Assembly (NCBI GenBank): GCA_964404255.1
Contig: CAYOJJ010000010.1
Span: forward strand, 1-64,000
Reading direction: 5' to 3'
DNA: 64,000 bases
Source of the DNA: JAFDZW01 sp964404255
Lineage (GTDB): Bacteria > Bacteroidota > Ignavibacteria > Palsa-1295
Shown here: in pieces, positions 1 through 9,119 of the stretch
How the letters are laid out: each line of letters opens with the position of its first letter
Numbering within the stretch: position 1 is the stretch's first letter
Notes under the pieces: model-generated
What the model saw: the letters and a program-made list of their open reading frames with translations, nothing else
What the model was told of the DNA's origin: nothing
The model's database searches: none
Made by a program: the position numbers and the translations under genes

Positions 1-2
1 TC

Positions 3-1742
3 CTGCTCGAACGCGGCCTCGCCCTCGTGCCCCTTAATAGCTGGAATGAGATCGTTAAAGATCTAAAGCGCTTCACCGATCTTGCCCCTGCCTCTACTCC
101 CGGTTATGAAGAAGGGTTATTCTGGCTCGGCAGAGCATATTTAAGAAACGATAGTATTACCGAAGCCAAAGAGGTTTTTACCCGCTTGCTGGCCAACTAT
201 CCGAAAAGCGAACGCCTGATCGACGCAGAGTACGGCTATGCGTGGTCGCTCTTTAGAAATGGCGATTACTCCCAGGCCGATAAAGCGTTCGAGAAAGTAA
301 TGAAGCTCGATTCGATCACTCGCTATGCCTATGATGCGCTTTCACGCCGGGGTGATGCGAGCTATGCCGCCGGTAATCTGATAAAAGCAGCGAAAATATA
401 CAATCAGGCGGTTGATCGGCCCACTTTCGACGATTATCGCACCGCTCGTTCGATGTTCCAGCTTGGTATTCTGCGTATGCGAACCGATAGCGCCCGTTCG
501 GCAATGAATGCCTTTCAATATATTATCAATAAGCTTCCCAAATCCGACCTCCTCGATCGCAGCTATTATAATCTCGCTGTATCGGCATTCGCCATTAATC
601 AAAATGATAAAGCAAACGAGGCGATCGCGGTATTATCGAAAAAATATGCTTCTTCCGCTATGACACCAAAAGGGTTGTATCTGGCGGCAGGTGAAAAGGA
701 GCGCACCGGCGATAACAAAGGCGCTTACCAGGCCTACCGGAAAGTAATAGCTGCTTATCCAAGTGCTCCGGAATTTACTCCATCACTCTTTGGCGCTCTT
801 AATGCATTAGTAGTGCTCGAACGCTATACCGATGCCGCTATCCTTGCCGATACCTTCTATCATAAATATGAAAAAGCTTCGTTTGCTTCGCGATTGCTGT
901 ATAGAAAAGGCCAGATAGAATACACCGGCGAATCGTATAAACAAGCCATAAAAACCTTCGAGCAATTTACCGCTACCTATGCAACCGATACCCTCTATCC
1001 CAATGCACTGCTAATGAAGGGCAAGGCTATTATCGCTTCCGGCGGCTCTCGAAGCGAGGCGAAAGAATTGTTTACGAAAGTCACGACCGAGTTTCCCGCC
1101 AATGACATCGCCTCTTTTGCCTATCTGGAATTGGCACGGCTCTCGAAAAAAGATCAGAAAGAACGCGCACCGGAATATTATACAAAAGCATTCGACATAC
1201 AATACTATTCGTCCGATGCCGCTCCGACCGCCATGCTGGAATATGGGAAATACCTTCGCGATGAAATGGATAATGCCGATTCGGCCAGAATGATCTTCAA
1301 CGAGCTTACCAAGCGCTATCTACTCGAGACTTCTATCGGGGCAAAGGCACAATTAGAGGTAGTTGCTATGGCTATCGCGGCCGGTGAAAAAACAACGGCG
1401 ATTACAAAGCTCCAGCAGATCGCCGCTGTTCACTCCGACGATGCGATCGGCATTTCTTCCTCGTTACAACTGGCCGATCTTTACTATCAAACGGGTGCCT
1501 ATCAGAAGGCGGCTGATGGATATACCCATATCCGCGAAATCGGCGATCTTTCCTCCGAGCAGCTTGCCCAAACTTATCTCGGTTCAGGCAGAGCCTACGC
1601 AAAACTTTCCCAGAAGAAGAAAGCCATTCTCGATCTGCGCAAGGTCGTTTCGATGCGCGGTATTAGCTCTGCCAAAAAAGAACAGGCGCAAGAACTACTT
1701 CAAGTTCTCGCGCCTGTGAAAAAAGCTAAAAAGAAAAAGTGA
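3..1742 (+). CDS. TPR-repeat protein, 5' end outside window
   Basis: The frame is open to the left edge, so the GTG at 27 is probably internal and the gene continues upstream. The visible part, more than 571 residues, is almost entirely short helical repeats of TPR/Sel1 style, for example GYAWSLFRNGDYSQADKAF and AYQAYRKVIAAYPSAPEF, with recurring A..Y...L..YP spacing. It ends in a lysine-rich tail (KKAKKKK). No catalytic motif is visible. Repeat proteins with this A-x-x-x-Y-P pattern in Bacteroidota are often periplasmic or outer-membrane scaffolds related to BamD/YbgF, but the N-terminus that would show a signal peptide is missing, so location and partner are unknown. It is convergent with the DinB-like gene, with no gap between the two stop codons. 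Confidence 0.85.
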   Translation: MLERGLALVPLNSWNEIVKDLKRFTDLAPASTPGYEEGLFWLGRAYLRNDSITEAKEVFTRLLANYPKSERLIDAEYGYAWSLFRNGDYSQADKAFEKVMKLDSITRYAYDALSRRGDASYAAGNLIKAAKIYNQAVDRPTFDDYRTARSMFQLGILRMRTDSARSAMNAFQYIINKLPKSDLLDRSYYNLAVSAFAINQNDKANEAIAVLSKKYASSAMTPKGLYLAAGEKERTGDNKGAYQAYRKVIAAYPSAPEFTPSLFGALNALVVLERYTDAAILADTFYHKYEKASFASRLLYRKGQIEYTGESYKQAIKTFEQFTATYATDTLYPNALLMKGKAIIASGGSRSEAKELFTKVTTEFPANDIASFAYLELARLSKKDQKERAPEYYTKAFDIQYYSSDAAPTAMLEYGKYLRDEMDNADSARMIFNELTKRYLLETSIGAKAQLEVVAMAIAAGEKTTAITKLQQIAAVHSDDAIGISSSLQLADLYYQTGAYQKAADGYTHIREIGDLSSEQLAQTYLGSGRAYAKLSQKKKAILDLRKVVSMRGISSAKKEQAQELLQVLAPVKKAKKKK

Positions 1743-2261
1743 TCAGCCCTGCTTCGGCGGCGGATCGATACCCCGCCAGTTATTAAGCGTCCCGATCTCT
1801 GCCCCATTCATCTTGGCATATAGAAACACCTGCATCCTATAAGCCGCCAAATACTTGAGGGTTGAATTGAGTAGCACATAGAGCAATGGCGATTCAACAC
1901 CCCAGGGCTCGATGGTAGTTTTAGTAGAAAGATCATCGAGCGAAAGATCGGCAAAAATTGCTTTGATCTTATTCTTTTGATCCTCAAGTGCTCCATGAAA
2001 ATCGGCAGGTGTCAGGCTAGCCGTCGCTTCCCTTGCCGCCCGAAGATGTACAAGATTTTCCGGAAGCCATCCACCATCGATATAGGTCTGCAAGTTTGCG
2101 GCTCCAATAAAGGAAAGGTATTGCAGCAACTCGGTCGTACTGCGCATTCCTTCTTTTGGCCGCCATACCCAGGCTGATTCCGGAAGTTTGGTAATAAGAT
2201 GCTGCACGATATCAAGATCGTGCAGCATCGAACGTTCTATATAGTCTTTTACGATCTGCAT
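1743..2261 (-). CDS. DinB-superfamily-like four-helix protein
   Basis: 172 residues, all-helical in appearance. An early segment reads D-L-D-I-V...LP...W.WRP.EGMRS..ELL.YL, which resembles the DinB/YfiT/DUF1569 superfamily of metal-dependent thiol-handling or damage-inducible proteins. The classical three-histidine metal site is not obvious, so this may be a degenerate member. Its ATG overlaps the stop codon of the upstream oligopeptide-binding protein by one base (TAATG at 2259-2263), so the two are probably translated from one message. The function is unknown. The superfamily assignment rests on local motif resemblance only. Confidence 0.6.
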   Translation of the reverse strand: MQIVKDYIERSMLHDLDIVQHLITKLPESAWVWRPKEGMRSTTELLQYLSFIGAANLQTYIDGGWLPENLVHLRAAREATASLTPADFHGALEDQKNKIKAIFADLSLDDLSTKTTIEPWGVESPLLYVLLNSTLKYLAAYRMQVFLYAKMNGAEIGTLNNWRGIDPPPKQG

Positions 2262-4072
2262 TAATTAGATGCTGTTTGTTTGATACCACCTCCGGCCGTG
2301 CGTACTTTCCATTGGGAAATATTATAACCCGGACGGTAGGAATTGAAAGAAACATTATCAAAGCGGTTTACCCAGACGGTCGGGTTATCCGGTACCCACA
2401 TGATCGCTTCCGGCTGTTCATCGTAAAGCACCTGCTGGAACTGGCGTTGCAATTCATAGCGCTTGGCATCGTCAAGCTCAGTGCGGATCGCATCAAGAAG
2501 CTGATCGGCCTTCGGGCTGCGCCAGTTATCATAGTTTGAACCGCGATTCTTCGCCTGCGAAGAATGATAGAGCTGGTAGCTGTCGTTCTCGAACGGATCG
2601 CTTTGCCAGGAGCCGTAGCGGGCATCGAAGTTATGATCGCGCAAGCGATCGAGAAATACCGACCACTCGATCGTCTGTACATCAGCGGCAATACCTACCT
2701 TACGCATTGATTCGGCGATTATAAGCAGAATTTGTTTACGAGTTTCATTACCGGCATTAACAAGAAAGGTAAAGGCAAATTTCACCGGCTTTCCATCGAC
2801 TACTTTATCGAGCGTGCCATCACCATCGTGATCTTCCCAGCCGGCTTCTTTGAGCAGCAGTTTTGCCGTATCCGGATTAAAGGAGATCAATGGCAGGTTC
2901 GAGTTATATTCCGGTTTGCCGAAGAAAACGGGCGATTGCGATTGCTTGGCTAACCCGAAAAGAAGCTTATCGATGATCGTTTGACGATCGATCAAATGAG
3001 CAAGAGCCCGGCGTACTTTCACATCTTTGAAATACGGGCGGTCCAGATTCCAACCGATTAATGTATAAGCCGGAAGCGGGAATGTGGTCTTTGAAAGATA
3101 CTTTTGCTGAGTAGTATCGACCTTCACATAATAAGGCGGCTGCAACAGACCGATAAGATCAATATCGCGCGATTTTACTGCCGTCACCGTAGCCGACCAA
3201 TCGCTGATGACTTTATAAATTAACTGATCGGGATAGGCCTCTCCATATTTGTATCCGCCCTTCGTTGCATAAAAGGTATTACGTTCGAGAATAATGCGGT
3301 CATTGGTTTTCCACTCTTTGAGTTTGTACGGTCCCGAACCCATAATATACTTCGGGTCGCGGGTGCGTTCCGGCGCTGTAAACCACTGTGCATATTCTTT
3401 CATAGCGGGATTAACGGTCATAGCAGCAAGCTTTGCGCTATCGATATCTCCGCCTGTAGAATTCTTCTCTACGATAGCAGCGATATCATCCCAGCTATAT
3501 TTATCGGTAAGACCGTTCGGATCGAAGACGTGCTTTGGCAAAATATAGAGCACATCGCCAAAGGCCGCCTGCTTGGCAAGGTAGTAGGGCTTCCACATTT
3601 TGAAGCGAACGCGGTAGGGATCGCCATCGATAAGTTCGGCGCTATGGATATTATCGACATAGACACGTTTCTGGGCACTCTGGGTATTAAGCGGATTCTT
3701 CAACGCTTTCAGGCTGAAGATCACATCGGCACCAGTAAGCTCTTTACCATCGGCGAATTTTACTCCCTTGCGCAGGCGGAAATCGAATTGCATGTGATCG
3801 GCCGATTCCACCGGAAGAGAATCTGCGAGCCAGGGCACCGTGTATTGCATCGTTACCGGATCGATCTTAAGCAAGCGTTCGAAAATTTGTTCTTCGGAGT
3901 ACGTCTCATTGGCTCCGGTAGTATTGAAAGGATTAAGGCCTTCGAGTTCGGAGAGAATATGCTCGACGACCCGGTTCTCGCTGCCGTCGCTCTTCTTGCC
4001 ACCTCCACAGCCCCATATAGCTATGCTGAGAGATAAAAAGGCAAAGAATAAATATCGTTGTTTAATACTCAT
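2261..4072 (-). CDS. Peptide ABC transporter substrate-binding lipoprotein (SBP_bac_5)
   Basis: 603 residues, the usual size for DppA/OppA-type binding proteins. The N-terminus has a hydrophobic stretch followed by a cysteine (LSIAIWGC), a plausible lipobox although Trp at -2 is unusual. Family hallmarks are present: the early HILSELEGLNPFNTTG segment, DFRLRKGVKFADGKELTGAD near residue 100, GSGPYKLKEW near 245, VRRALAHLIDR near 355, and a DHDGDGTLD calcium-like loop. Such proteins capture peptides or other solutes outside the inner membrane and pass them to a permease. No permease or ATPase genes are nearby, so it is an orphan here. It is followed by a paralogue-type neighbour upstream (4155-5936) and coupled to the DinB-like gene downstream. 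Confidence 0.9.
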   Translation of the reverse strand: MSIKQRYLFFAFLSLSIAIWGCGGGKKSDGSENRVVEHILSELEGLNPFNTTGANETYSEEQIFERLLKIDPVTMQYTVPWLADSLPVESADHMQFDFRLRKGVKFADGKELTGADVIFSLKALKNPLNTQSAQKRVYVDNIHSAELIDGDPYRVRFKMWKPYYLAKQAAFGDVLYILPKHVFDPNGLTDKYSWDDIAAIVEKNSTGGDIDSAKLAAMTVNPAMKEYAQWFTAPERTRDPKYIMGSGPYKLKEWKTNDRIILERNTFYATKGGYKYGEAYPDQLIYKVISDWSATVTAVKSRDIDLIGLLQPPYYVKVDTTQQKYLSKTTFPLPAYTLIGWNLDRPYFKDVKVRRALAHLIDRQTIIDKLLFGLAKQSQSPVFFGKPEYNSNLPLISFNPDTAKLLLKEAGWEDHDGDGTLDKVVDGKPVKFAFTFLVNAGNETRKQILLIIAESMRKVGIAADVQTIEWSVFLDRLRDHNFDARYGSWQSDPFENDSYQLYHSSQAKNRGSNYDNWRSPKADQLLDAIRTELDDAKRYELQRQFQQVLYDEQPEAIMWVPDNPTVWVNRFDNVSFNSYRPGYNISQWKVRTAGGGIKQTASN

Positions 4073-4154
4073 TGGTACACAAGGTTGGAAAGGTTGTACA
4101 ATGTAGGGAGCCGGGAGTTAGTTCAAATGAAATACCCTGCTGTATTTACAAACA

Positions 4155-5936
4155 TTACTTACTACCACTTCGCAATTTCCATTGAGAAGGGTCGAAGCTA
4201 ATAGTATTCGGAAAGAACTCCGGCTCTTCAAACCGGTTCGACCATGCAACAGGGGTAAACGGCACCCATAACATCGTTGCCGGTTGTTCATCGTAAAACA
4301 GCTGCTGAAATTCCCGCTGTAAGGTATATCGTTTTGCCTGATCGAATTCCGATCTGATAGCTTCAAGTAATTGATCGGCCCGCGGATTATTCCAGTTGCC
4401 GTGGTTTGCACCACCGTTTTTCGATTGCGACGAATGATAGAGCATATAGCTATCATTCTCCCCCTGAGGGTTAGCCCAGCCCGCGTAGCTGGCATCGAAA
4501 TCATGATTACGAATTCGCTCAAGATACACCGACCATTCGATTCGTTCTACTTTTGTATCGATCCCAACCTTACGCATAGCATCGCTAACCATAAGTAATA
4601 TCTTCATCCGTATGTCATTCCCCATGTGAATTAAAAATGTGAACGAGAATGGCACACTCTTCCCATCGATCATTTTATCGATAATACCATCGCCATCGTG
4701 ATCTATCCAGCCAGCTTCTTTAAGCAGAAGTCTCGCAGTATCGGGATTAAAAGAAATATCTGCTAGATTGAGATTATATTCCGGATTCTCATAGAATACA
4801 GGAGATTGAGTCGGCTTTGCCAATCCATACAGGACCGAATCGATAATTGTCTTTCTGTCGACAAGATGTGCCAGGGCTAATCGCACTTTTCTATCCTTGA
4901 AAAAAGGCCGGTCCAGATTCCAGCTTAAAGAAGCATACTGATCCTGAACATTTCCTTTTTTCCTCAATAATGGATGGCGAACCGTGTCGATAGTAGTAAA
5001 AAAATGTATGGACATATATCCCATAACATCAATCTCATTATCGATCATAGCGGTTACAGCACTATACATATCGAATATTTCTTTATAGATCAGTTGATTC
5101 GGGTAGACCGTACCATAGCGATAATTTCCTTTATTGGTATATCTTGAATTGCGGTCGAGAATAATCTTATCGTTAGTACTCCATTCTTTTAACTTATAGG
5201 GACCCGACCCAACTATATTCTTCCGATCTTCAGCACCCCGGCCAAATTCTTCGACCCATTTCCCATATTCCTTCATCGCAGGATTACCGGAAAAGGAATT
5301 GAGAATACTATCGGGTATAGATGCCCCCACTTTCTTTCCAATAATAGTGGCCAGGTCTTCCCAATTATATTTATCCGTCAATCCCTGAGGATCGAACACA
5401 TGCTTCGGAAGTATTTGCAGCACGCTCCCAAATATTGACGGTGCCATAAATGGGCCTGATTTTGATAACGTGATTCGTACCCGGTACGGATCACCGCCGA
5501 TAAGCTCGGCGCTTTGCACGTCATCGGTATAAGAGCGAATGTTAGTCCCCGCCGCGTTAAAGGGATTCTTCATTGCTTTTACGGTAAAGATGACATCGTT
5601 ACCGGTCAGTTCTTTTCCATCAGAGAACAAAATACCTTTGCGTAGTTTGAAATCGAATTGCTTATGATCGGCCGATTCCGTAGGAAGCTCTTCGGCAAGC
5701 CAGGGTATTAGCTTTCCTGTTTTTGGATCCATGCGCAGCAAACACTCGAATATCTGTAATTCTATTGTGACTGCATCGAGGTTGTAACTCGTCAGAGGGT
5801 TAAGCGTCTCAGGTTCTGATAATATATGAATTCTGACCGCTGTCGAATCAAAGCCGGCATAGGATAGTGTACTGCTACCTGCAAAAATTAATAGCCAGAA
5901 AAAATACACGACTGAACGACGGAAATTGGTGTTCAT
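4155..5936 (-). CDS. Peptide ABC transporter substrate-binding protein, second copy
   Basis: 593 residues, clearly paralogous to the next gene downstream. They share the HILSEPETLNPLTSYN-type opening, FKLRKGILFSDGKELTGNDV, GSGPYKLKEWSTND, VRLALAHLVDRKTIID and the DHDGDG loop. Unlike its sister it has an ordinary signal peptide ending near SYA-GF and no lipobox cysteine, so it is predicted to be soluble in the periplasm or secreted, whereas the other would be membrane-anchored. Its codon use is more AT-rich than that of the sister, which suggests either faster divergence or separate acquisition. The 82-bp gap between the two shows no convincing terminator, so co-transcription is likely. The ligand is unknown. 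Confidence 0.9.
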   Translation of the reverse strand: MNTNFRRSVVYFFWLLIFAGSSTLSYAGFDSTAVRIHILSEPETLNPLTSYNLDAVTIELQIFECLLRMDPKTGKLIPWLAEELPTESADHKQFDFKLRKGILFSDGKELTGNDVIFTVKAMKNPFNAAGTNIRSYTDDVQSAELIGGDPYRVRITLSKSGPFMAPSIFGSVLQILPKHVFDPQGLTDKYNWEDLATIIGKKVGASIPDSILNSFSGNPAMKEYGKWVEEFGRGAEDRKNIVGSGPYKLKEWSTNDKIILDRNSRYTNKGNYRYGTVYPNQLIYKEIFDMYSAVTAMIDNEIDVMGYMSIHFFTTIDTVRHPLLRKKGNVQDQYASLSWNLDRPFFKDRKVRLALAHLVDRKTIIDSVLYGLAKPTQSPVFYENPEYNLNLADISFNPDTARLLLKEAGWIDHDGDGIIDKMIDGKSVPFSFTFLIHMGNDIRMKILLMVSDAMRKVGIDTKVERIEWSVYLERIRNHDFDASYAGWANPQGENDSYMLYHSSQSKNGGANHGNWNNPRADQLLEAIRSEFDQAKRYTLQREFQQLFYDEQPATMLWVPFTPVAWSNRFEEPEFFPNTISFDPSQWKLRSGSK

Positions 5937-5987
5937 ATATCTCTTAAAATTACTTTCTTAAAAGTATCTCTGTTTATAGTTAGTTCA

Positions 5988-6281
5988 ATGAAGTACTTTC
6001 TGATTCATATTACCTATACCGTGCCGATCGAGCAGGTCGAAGCCATCACTCCGGATCACCGCGCTTACCTGCGCTCGCAATTTGCCGAAGGTAAATTGCT
6101 CTTTAGCGGCCCGCGCGTTCCGCGTACCGGAGGCGTACTATTTGGTAAGGCCGAAGATAAATCGGTAATGGAGGCTATGGTATCCGCCGATCCGTTCAAA
6201 ACCAATGGCATTGCCAATTATGATATTATTGAGATCGCTCCGACGATCTGGGCGGAACAATTGAAGCCGGCTTTCGAATAA
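5988..6281 (+). CDS. YciI family protein
   Basis: 97 residues with the YciI ferredoxin-like fold pattern: MKYFLIHITY strand, an HRAYLRSQFAEGKLLFSGP segment containing the conserved histidine, and a late DPF...GIANYDI segment. YciI-like proteins are small dimeric alpha/beta barrels of uncertain enzymatic role, and the histidine and Asp-Pro-Phe region line the cleft. The gene diverges from the peptide-binding protein genes and lies 5 bp upstream of the DUF58 gene, so the two are probably co-transcribed. Confidence 0.85.
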   Translation: MKYFLIHITYTVPIEQVEAITPDHRAYLRSQFAEGKLLFSGPRVPRTGGVLFGKAEDKSVMEAMVSADPFKTNGIANYDIIEIAPTIWAEQLKPAFE

Positions 6282-6286
6282 GAGGA

Positions 6287-7198
6287 ATGCCCGAAGCCCC
6301 TTCTTCAACCGATTACCTTCGCCCCGAAATAGCCGGGACGCTTGGCAACATGGAGCTTGTCGCCCGCTTTGTGGTCGAAGGCTTTATTACGGGGTTGCAT
6401 AAATCTCCGTACCATGGCTTTAGCGTGGAGTTTGCCGAGCACCGCCCTTACCTTCCGGGCGATCCCATCCGTAATATCGATTGGAAGCTCTTTGCCCGAA
6501 CCGATCGCTATTACATCAAGCAGTTTGAAGAAGAGACCAATCTCAAGGCGCATATAGTATTAGATGCTTCGAAGTCGATGAATTATACCAGCGACCCGAA
6601 GCATTTGACAAAATATAAGTATGCGACCTACCTTGCTGCGGCACTGGCCTTCCTATTAACACGGCAGCAGGATGCCGTCGGACTGGCGCTTTTCGATGAA
6701 TCAGTTCGGACCTTCTACCCAGCCCGCTTAAAAGCAAGCTACCTGCGTGAAATCTTAAAGCTCCTTCAAACCGCAGAACCCTCCAAGCAGACCAAGACAC
6801 AGACGGCGCTTCGTAATGTGCTCGAGCGTATCAAGCGGCGCGGCCTGGTGATCGTGATCAGCGATTTTCTCGATGAGCCGGAGGAAGTCATTACCTCGTT
6901 GAAATTACTTCGTAATGGCGGTCATGAAGTGATCGCGTTTCAAGTCCTCGACCCCGTAGAGCGAACGCTCGATCTTAATGCCAGCGATGCAACTATCTAC
7001 GACAGCGAGACCGGAGACTTCATAAAAACCCAGCCCTATCAATTACAGGATAGCTACCGCACCGCCTTTGAAAGCTATCTCGAAAACCTGCATTCTTCAC
7101 TGGCAAACGAGAGGATCGATCACGTCGTCCTCGAGACTACTACCCCCTTCGATAAGGCTCTGACCGAGTATTTTTATAAGAGACAGATGATGGGTTAA
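6287..7198 (+). CDS. DUF58 domain-containing protein (VWA-like)
   Basis: 303 residues, full length for the compact DUF58 family. The diagnostic block is present: GLHKSPYHGFSVEFAEHRPY, then the PGDPIRNIDWKLFARTDRYY segment near residues 65-82. A von Willebrand A-type core follows, with the MIDAS-like LDASKSM near residue 100 and VIVISDFLDEPEEV near 190. DUF58 proteins usually accompany a MoxR AAA+ ATPase and BatA/BatB proteins and are thought to act as metal-ion-dependent chaperone or assembly factors. No moxR is next door here, although a large VWA membrane protein occurs at 33360-35618. The ATG is preceded directly by AGAGGA, and the gene follows the yciI stop by 5 bp. Confidence 0.9.
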   Translation: MPEAPSSTDYLRPEIAGTLGNMELVARFVVEGFITGLHKSPYHGFSVEFAEHRPYLPGDPIRNIDWKLFARTDRYYIKQFEEETNLKAHIVLDASKSMNYTSDPKHLTKYKYATYLAAALAFLLTRQQDAVGLALFDESVRTFYPARLKASYLREILKLLQTAEPSKQTKTQTALRNVLERIKRRGLVIVISDFLDEPEEVITSLKLLRNGGHEVIAFQVLDPVERTLDLNASDATIYDSETGDFIKTQPYQLQDSYRTAFESYLENLHSSLANERIDHVVLETTTPFDKALTEYFYKRQMMG

Positions 7199-7244
7199 TG
7201 GTGTTATATGCGCCGTTAAAAACCTAAAAAATCTTCTCAAACCT

Positions 7245-8636
7245 ATGCAGTTCAGAATCGAAAAAGATACCATGGGTCCGGTCGAAGTACCGGCCGATCG
7301 TTATTGGGGCGCCCAAACCGAACGCTCGCGTAATAATTTTAAAATTGGCGGCCACCGGATGCCGATTGAAGTCATCCGAGCTTTTGCTATTTTGAAGAAG
7401 GCCGCAGCCATGGCCAATACTGAACTTGGAGTATTGCCTGCCGATAAATGCGATATTATCTCCAAGGTTTGCGATGAAATTCTGACCGGTTCGCTTAACG
7501 ATGAATTTCCGCTGGTTGTTTGGCAGACTGGTTCGGGTACACAATCGAATATGAATGTAAACGAGGTCGTTGCTAACCGCGCTCACGTATTGCTCGGTGG
7601 TAACCTGCTCGATGAGAAGAAGAAGATTCACCCGAACGACGACGTCAATAAATCGCAGTCTTCGAACGATACTTTCCCGACTGCTATGCACATCGCCGCC
7701 TATGAAGTTATTGTAAAAGATGTTCTTCCGGCGATTAAAACCCTTCGTGATACGCTCGATGCCAAAGCAAAGGCATATATGGATGTCGTAAAGATCGGCC
7801 GCACCCATTTAATGGATGCAACGCCGCTTACGCTTGGCCAGGAGTTTTCAGGCTATGTTTCGCAGCTCGATCATGCGATGCGCACGATCAACCATGCCCT
7901 GCCGCACGTTGCCGAACTGGCGCTTGGTGGTTCTGCCGTCGGTACAGGTCTTAATACGCCGAAGGGCTATGCCGATCTCGTAGCAAAGAAAATTGCAGCA
8001 CTTAGTGGACTCCCGTTTGTAAGCGCCGAGAACAAGTTCGAATCGCTTGCGGCACACGATGCAATGGTCGAGTTAAGCGGTGCGCTTAAGACTGCGGCTG
8101 TCAGCCTCATGAAGATCGCTAACGATATTCGTTTACTTGCCTCTGGCCCGCGCTGCGGCATTGGCGAAATTCTTATTCCGGAGAATGAGCCGGGTTCATC
8201 GATCATGCCGGGTAAGGTAAATCCGACGCAATCGGAAGCCATGACGATGGTTTGCGCCCAGGTGATCGGTAATGATGTAGCTGTTTCCGTCGGTGGTATG
8301 ACCGGCCATTTCGAGCTTAATGTCTTTAAACCGGTTATAATCTTTAATGTACTTACATCGGCTCGTTTAATTGCCGATGCTTGCTTATCCTTCAACGAGC
8401 ATTGCGCTGTCGGCATTGAGCCAAATATGCCGGCGATTAAAGAAAACCTCGAAAACTCGCTTATGCTCGTAACGGCACTCAATACGCATATCGGCTACGA
8501 GAACGCCGCAAAGATCGCCAAGAAAGCCCATAAAGAGAATACCACGCTCCGTCAGGCGGCCATCGAGCTCGGCCTATTAACCAGCGAGCAATTCGACGAA
8601 TGGGTAAGACCCGAAAAGATGGTAGGATCGCTGTAA
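7245..8636 (+). CDS. fumC: Fumarate hydratase class II
   Basis: 463 residues, standard length for the iron-independent fumarase that interconverts fumarate and malate in the TCA cycle. The fumarase/aspartase signature GSSIMPGKVNPTQ (near residue 318) is intact, with TGSGTQSNMNVNE (near 100), the SSNDTFPTAMHIAA helix and the GRTHLMDATPLTLGQE segment. These supply residues from three subunits of the tetramer to each active site. The gene starts 46 bp after the DUF58 gene and ends at a strong intrinsic terminator (8640-8668). The protein is cytoplasmic, and nothing unusual is seen. Confidence 0.97.
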   Translation: MQFRIEKDTMGPVEVPADRYWGAQTERSRNNFKIGGHRMPIEVIRAFAILKKAAAMANTELGVLPADKCDIISKVCDEILTGSLNDEFPLVVWQTGSGTQSNMNVNEVVANRAHVLLGGNLLDEKKKIHPNDDVNKSQSSNDTFPTAMHIAAYEVIVKDVLPAIKTLRDTLDAKAKAYMDVVKIGRTHLMDATPLTLGQEFSGYVSQLDHAMRTINHALPHVAELALGGSAVGTGLNTPKGYADLVAKKIAALSGLPFVSAENKFESLAAHDAMVELSGALKTAAVSLMKIANDIRLLASGPRCGIGEILIPENEPGSSIMPGKVNPTQSEAMTMVCAQVIGNDVAVSVGGMTGHFELNVFKPVIIFNVLTSARLIADACLSFNEHCAVGIEPNMPAIKENLENSLMLVTALNTHIGYENAAKIAKKAHKENTTLRQAAIELGLLTSEQFDEWVRPEKMVGSL

Positions 8637-8639
8637 AAC

Positions 8640-8668
8640 AAAAAAGCCCGCTTAAAGCGGGCTTTTTT
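8640..8668 (+). terminator. Intrinsic terminator after fumC
   Basis: A 13-bp perfect stem (8640-8652 with 8656-8668) has a three-base loop. It contains the GC core GCCCGC/GCGGGC flanked by an A-run and a T-run. It starts 4 bp after the fumC stop codon. Because the stem is A/T flanked on both sides, it could also terminate the convergent small gene at 8690-9025. Confidence 0.93.
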
Positions 8669-8689
8669 ATTGAATTAAAGTCCTGGTAA

Positions 8690-9025
8690 TTATTCTACCA
8701 TGCCGCCTTCAATATCTACCATTGTAATTACAACATTCTCTTGATTAGCAGCCCAACCGGCCAACAAATTAAAACCAATAGGCGTTGGAAGCGGCTGCGT
8801 TTGCCCATAAGGTATTGTTACGGGGCCGGATGTAGTGATAACAGTAACACTGATACAGGAAGAAGCTGAATCAGGTACTGAGCCTACAGAGCCGATATTG
8901 GTAATTAAATCCCTAGCCGGAAGATTCATCGAGTAAGTAGTTGGTCCTCCTCCCGTGCTAGGTGTATAAGTTACCCCAAAATTAATAAGAGCTTGCCTGC
9001 TCAGATTTGCAACTATAATTGTCAT
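8690..9025 (-). CDS. Hypothetical protein, beta-rich, 111 aa
   Basis: I do not recognise a family. The 111-residue product has no signal peptide or membrane segment and looks beta-rich, with many Thr/Ser/Gly/Val residues, an ASSCISVTVITT strand and the ending VDIEGGMVE. It sits in an AT-rich patch that begins just after fumC. A minus-strand Bacteroidota -7 box (TATATTTG on the minus strand, 9052-9059) lies 27 bp before the ATG, which supports a real transcription unit. It diverges from the TPR/LuxR regulator gene, so it may be a target of that regulator; this is inference from position only. Confidence 0.7.
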   Translation of the reverse strand: MTIIVANLSRQALINFGVTYTPSTGGGPTTYSMNLPARDLITNIGSVGSVPDSASSCISVTVITTSGPVTIPYGQTQPLPTPIGFNLLAGWAANQENVVITMVDIEGGMVE

Positions 9026-9051
9026 GGCTTCGGATTGATGGTATTAAGATA

Positions 9052-9059
9052 CAAATATA
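9052..9059 (-). promoter_or_regulatory. Bacteroidota-type -7 box for the 111-aa gene
   Basis: On the minus strand the octamer reads TATATTTG and matches TAnnTTTG. It lies 27 bp from the start codon at 9025. The -33 element is not obvious. The box faces away from the regulator's own box at 9082-9089, giving a compact divergent promoter. Confidence 0.5.
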
Positions 9060-9081
9060 CAATCCTTTTACTAAATAATCG

Positions 9082-9089
9082 TAATTTTG
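9082..9089 (+). promoter_or_regulatory. Bacteroidota-type -7 box for the TPR/LuxR regulator
   Basis: TAATTTTG matches TAnnTTTG and lies 31 bp upstream of the preferred ATG at 9120. This also argues against using the upstream TTG at 9087, which overlaps the promoter box. Confidence 0.55.
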
Positions 9090-9119
9090 TATTGTAGTAC
9101 TATTATTTCCGGTTGCCTA

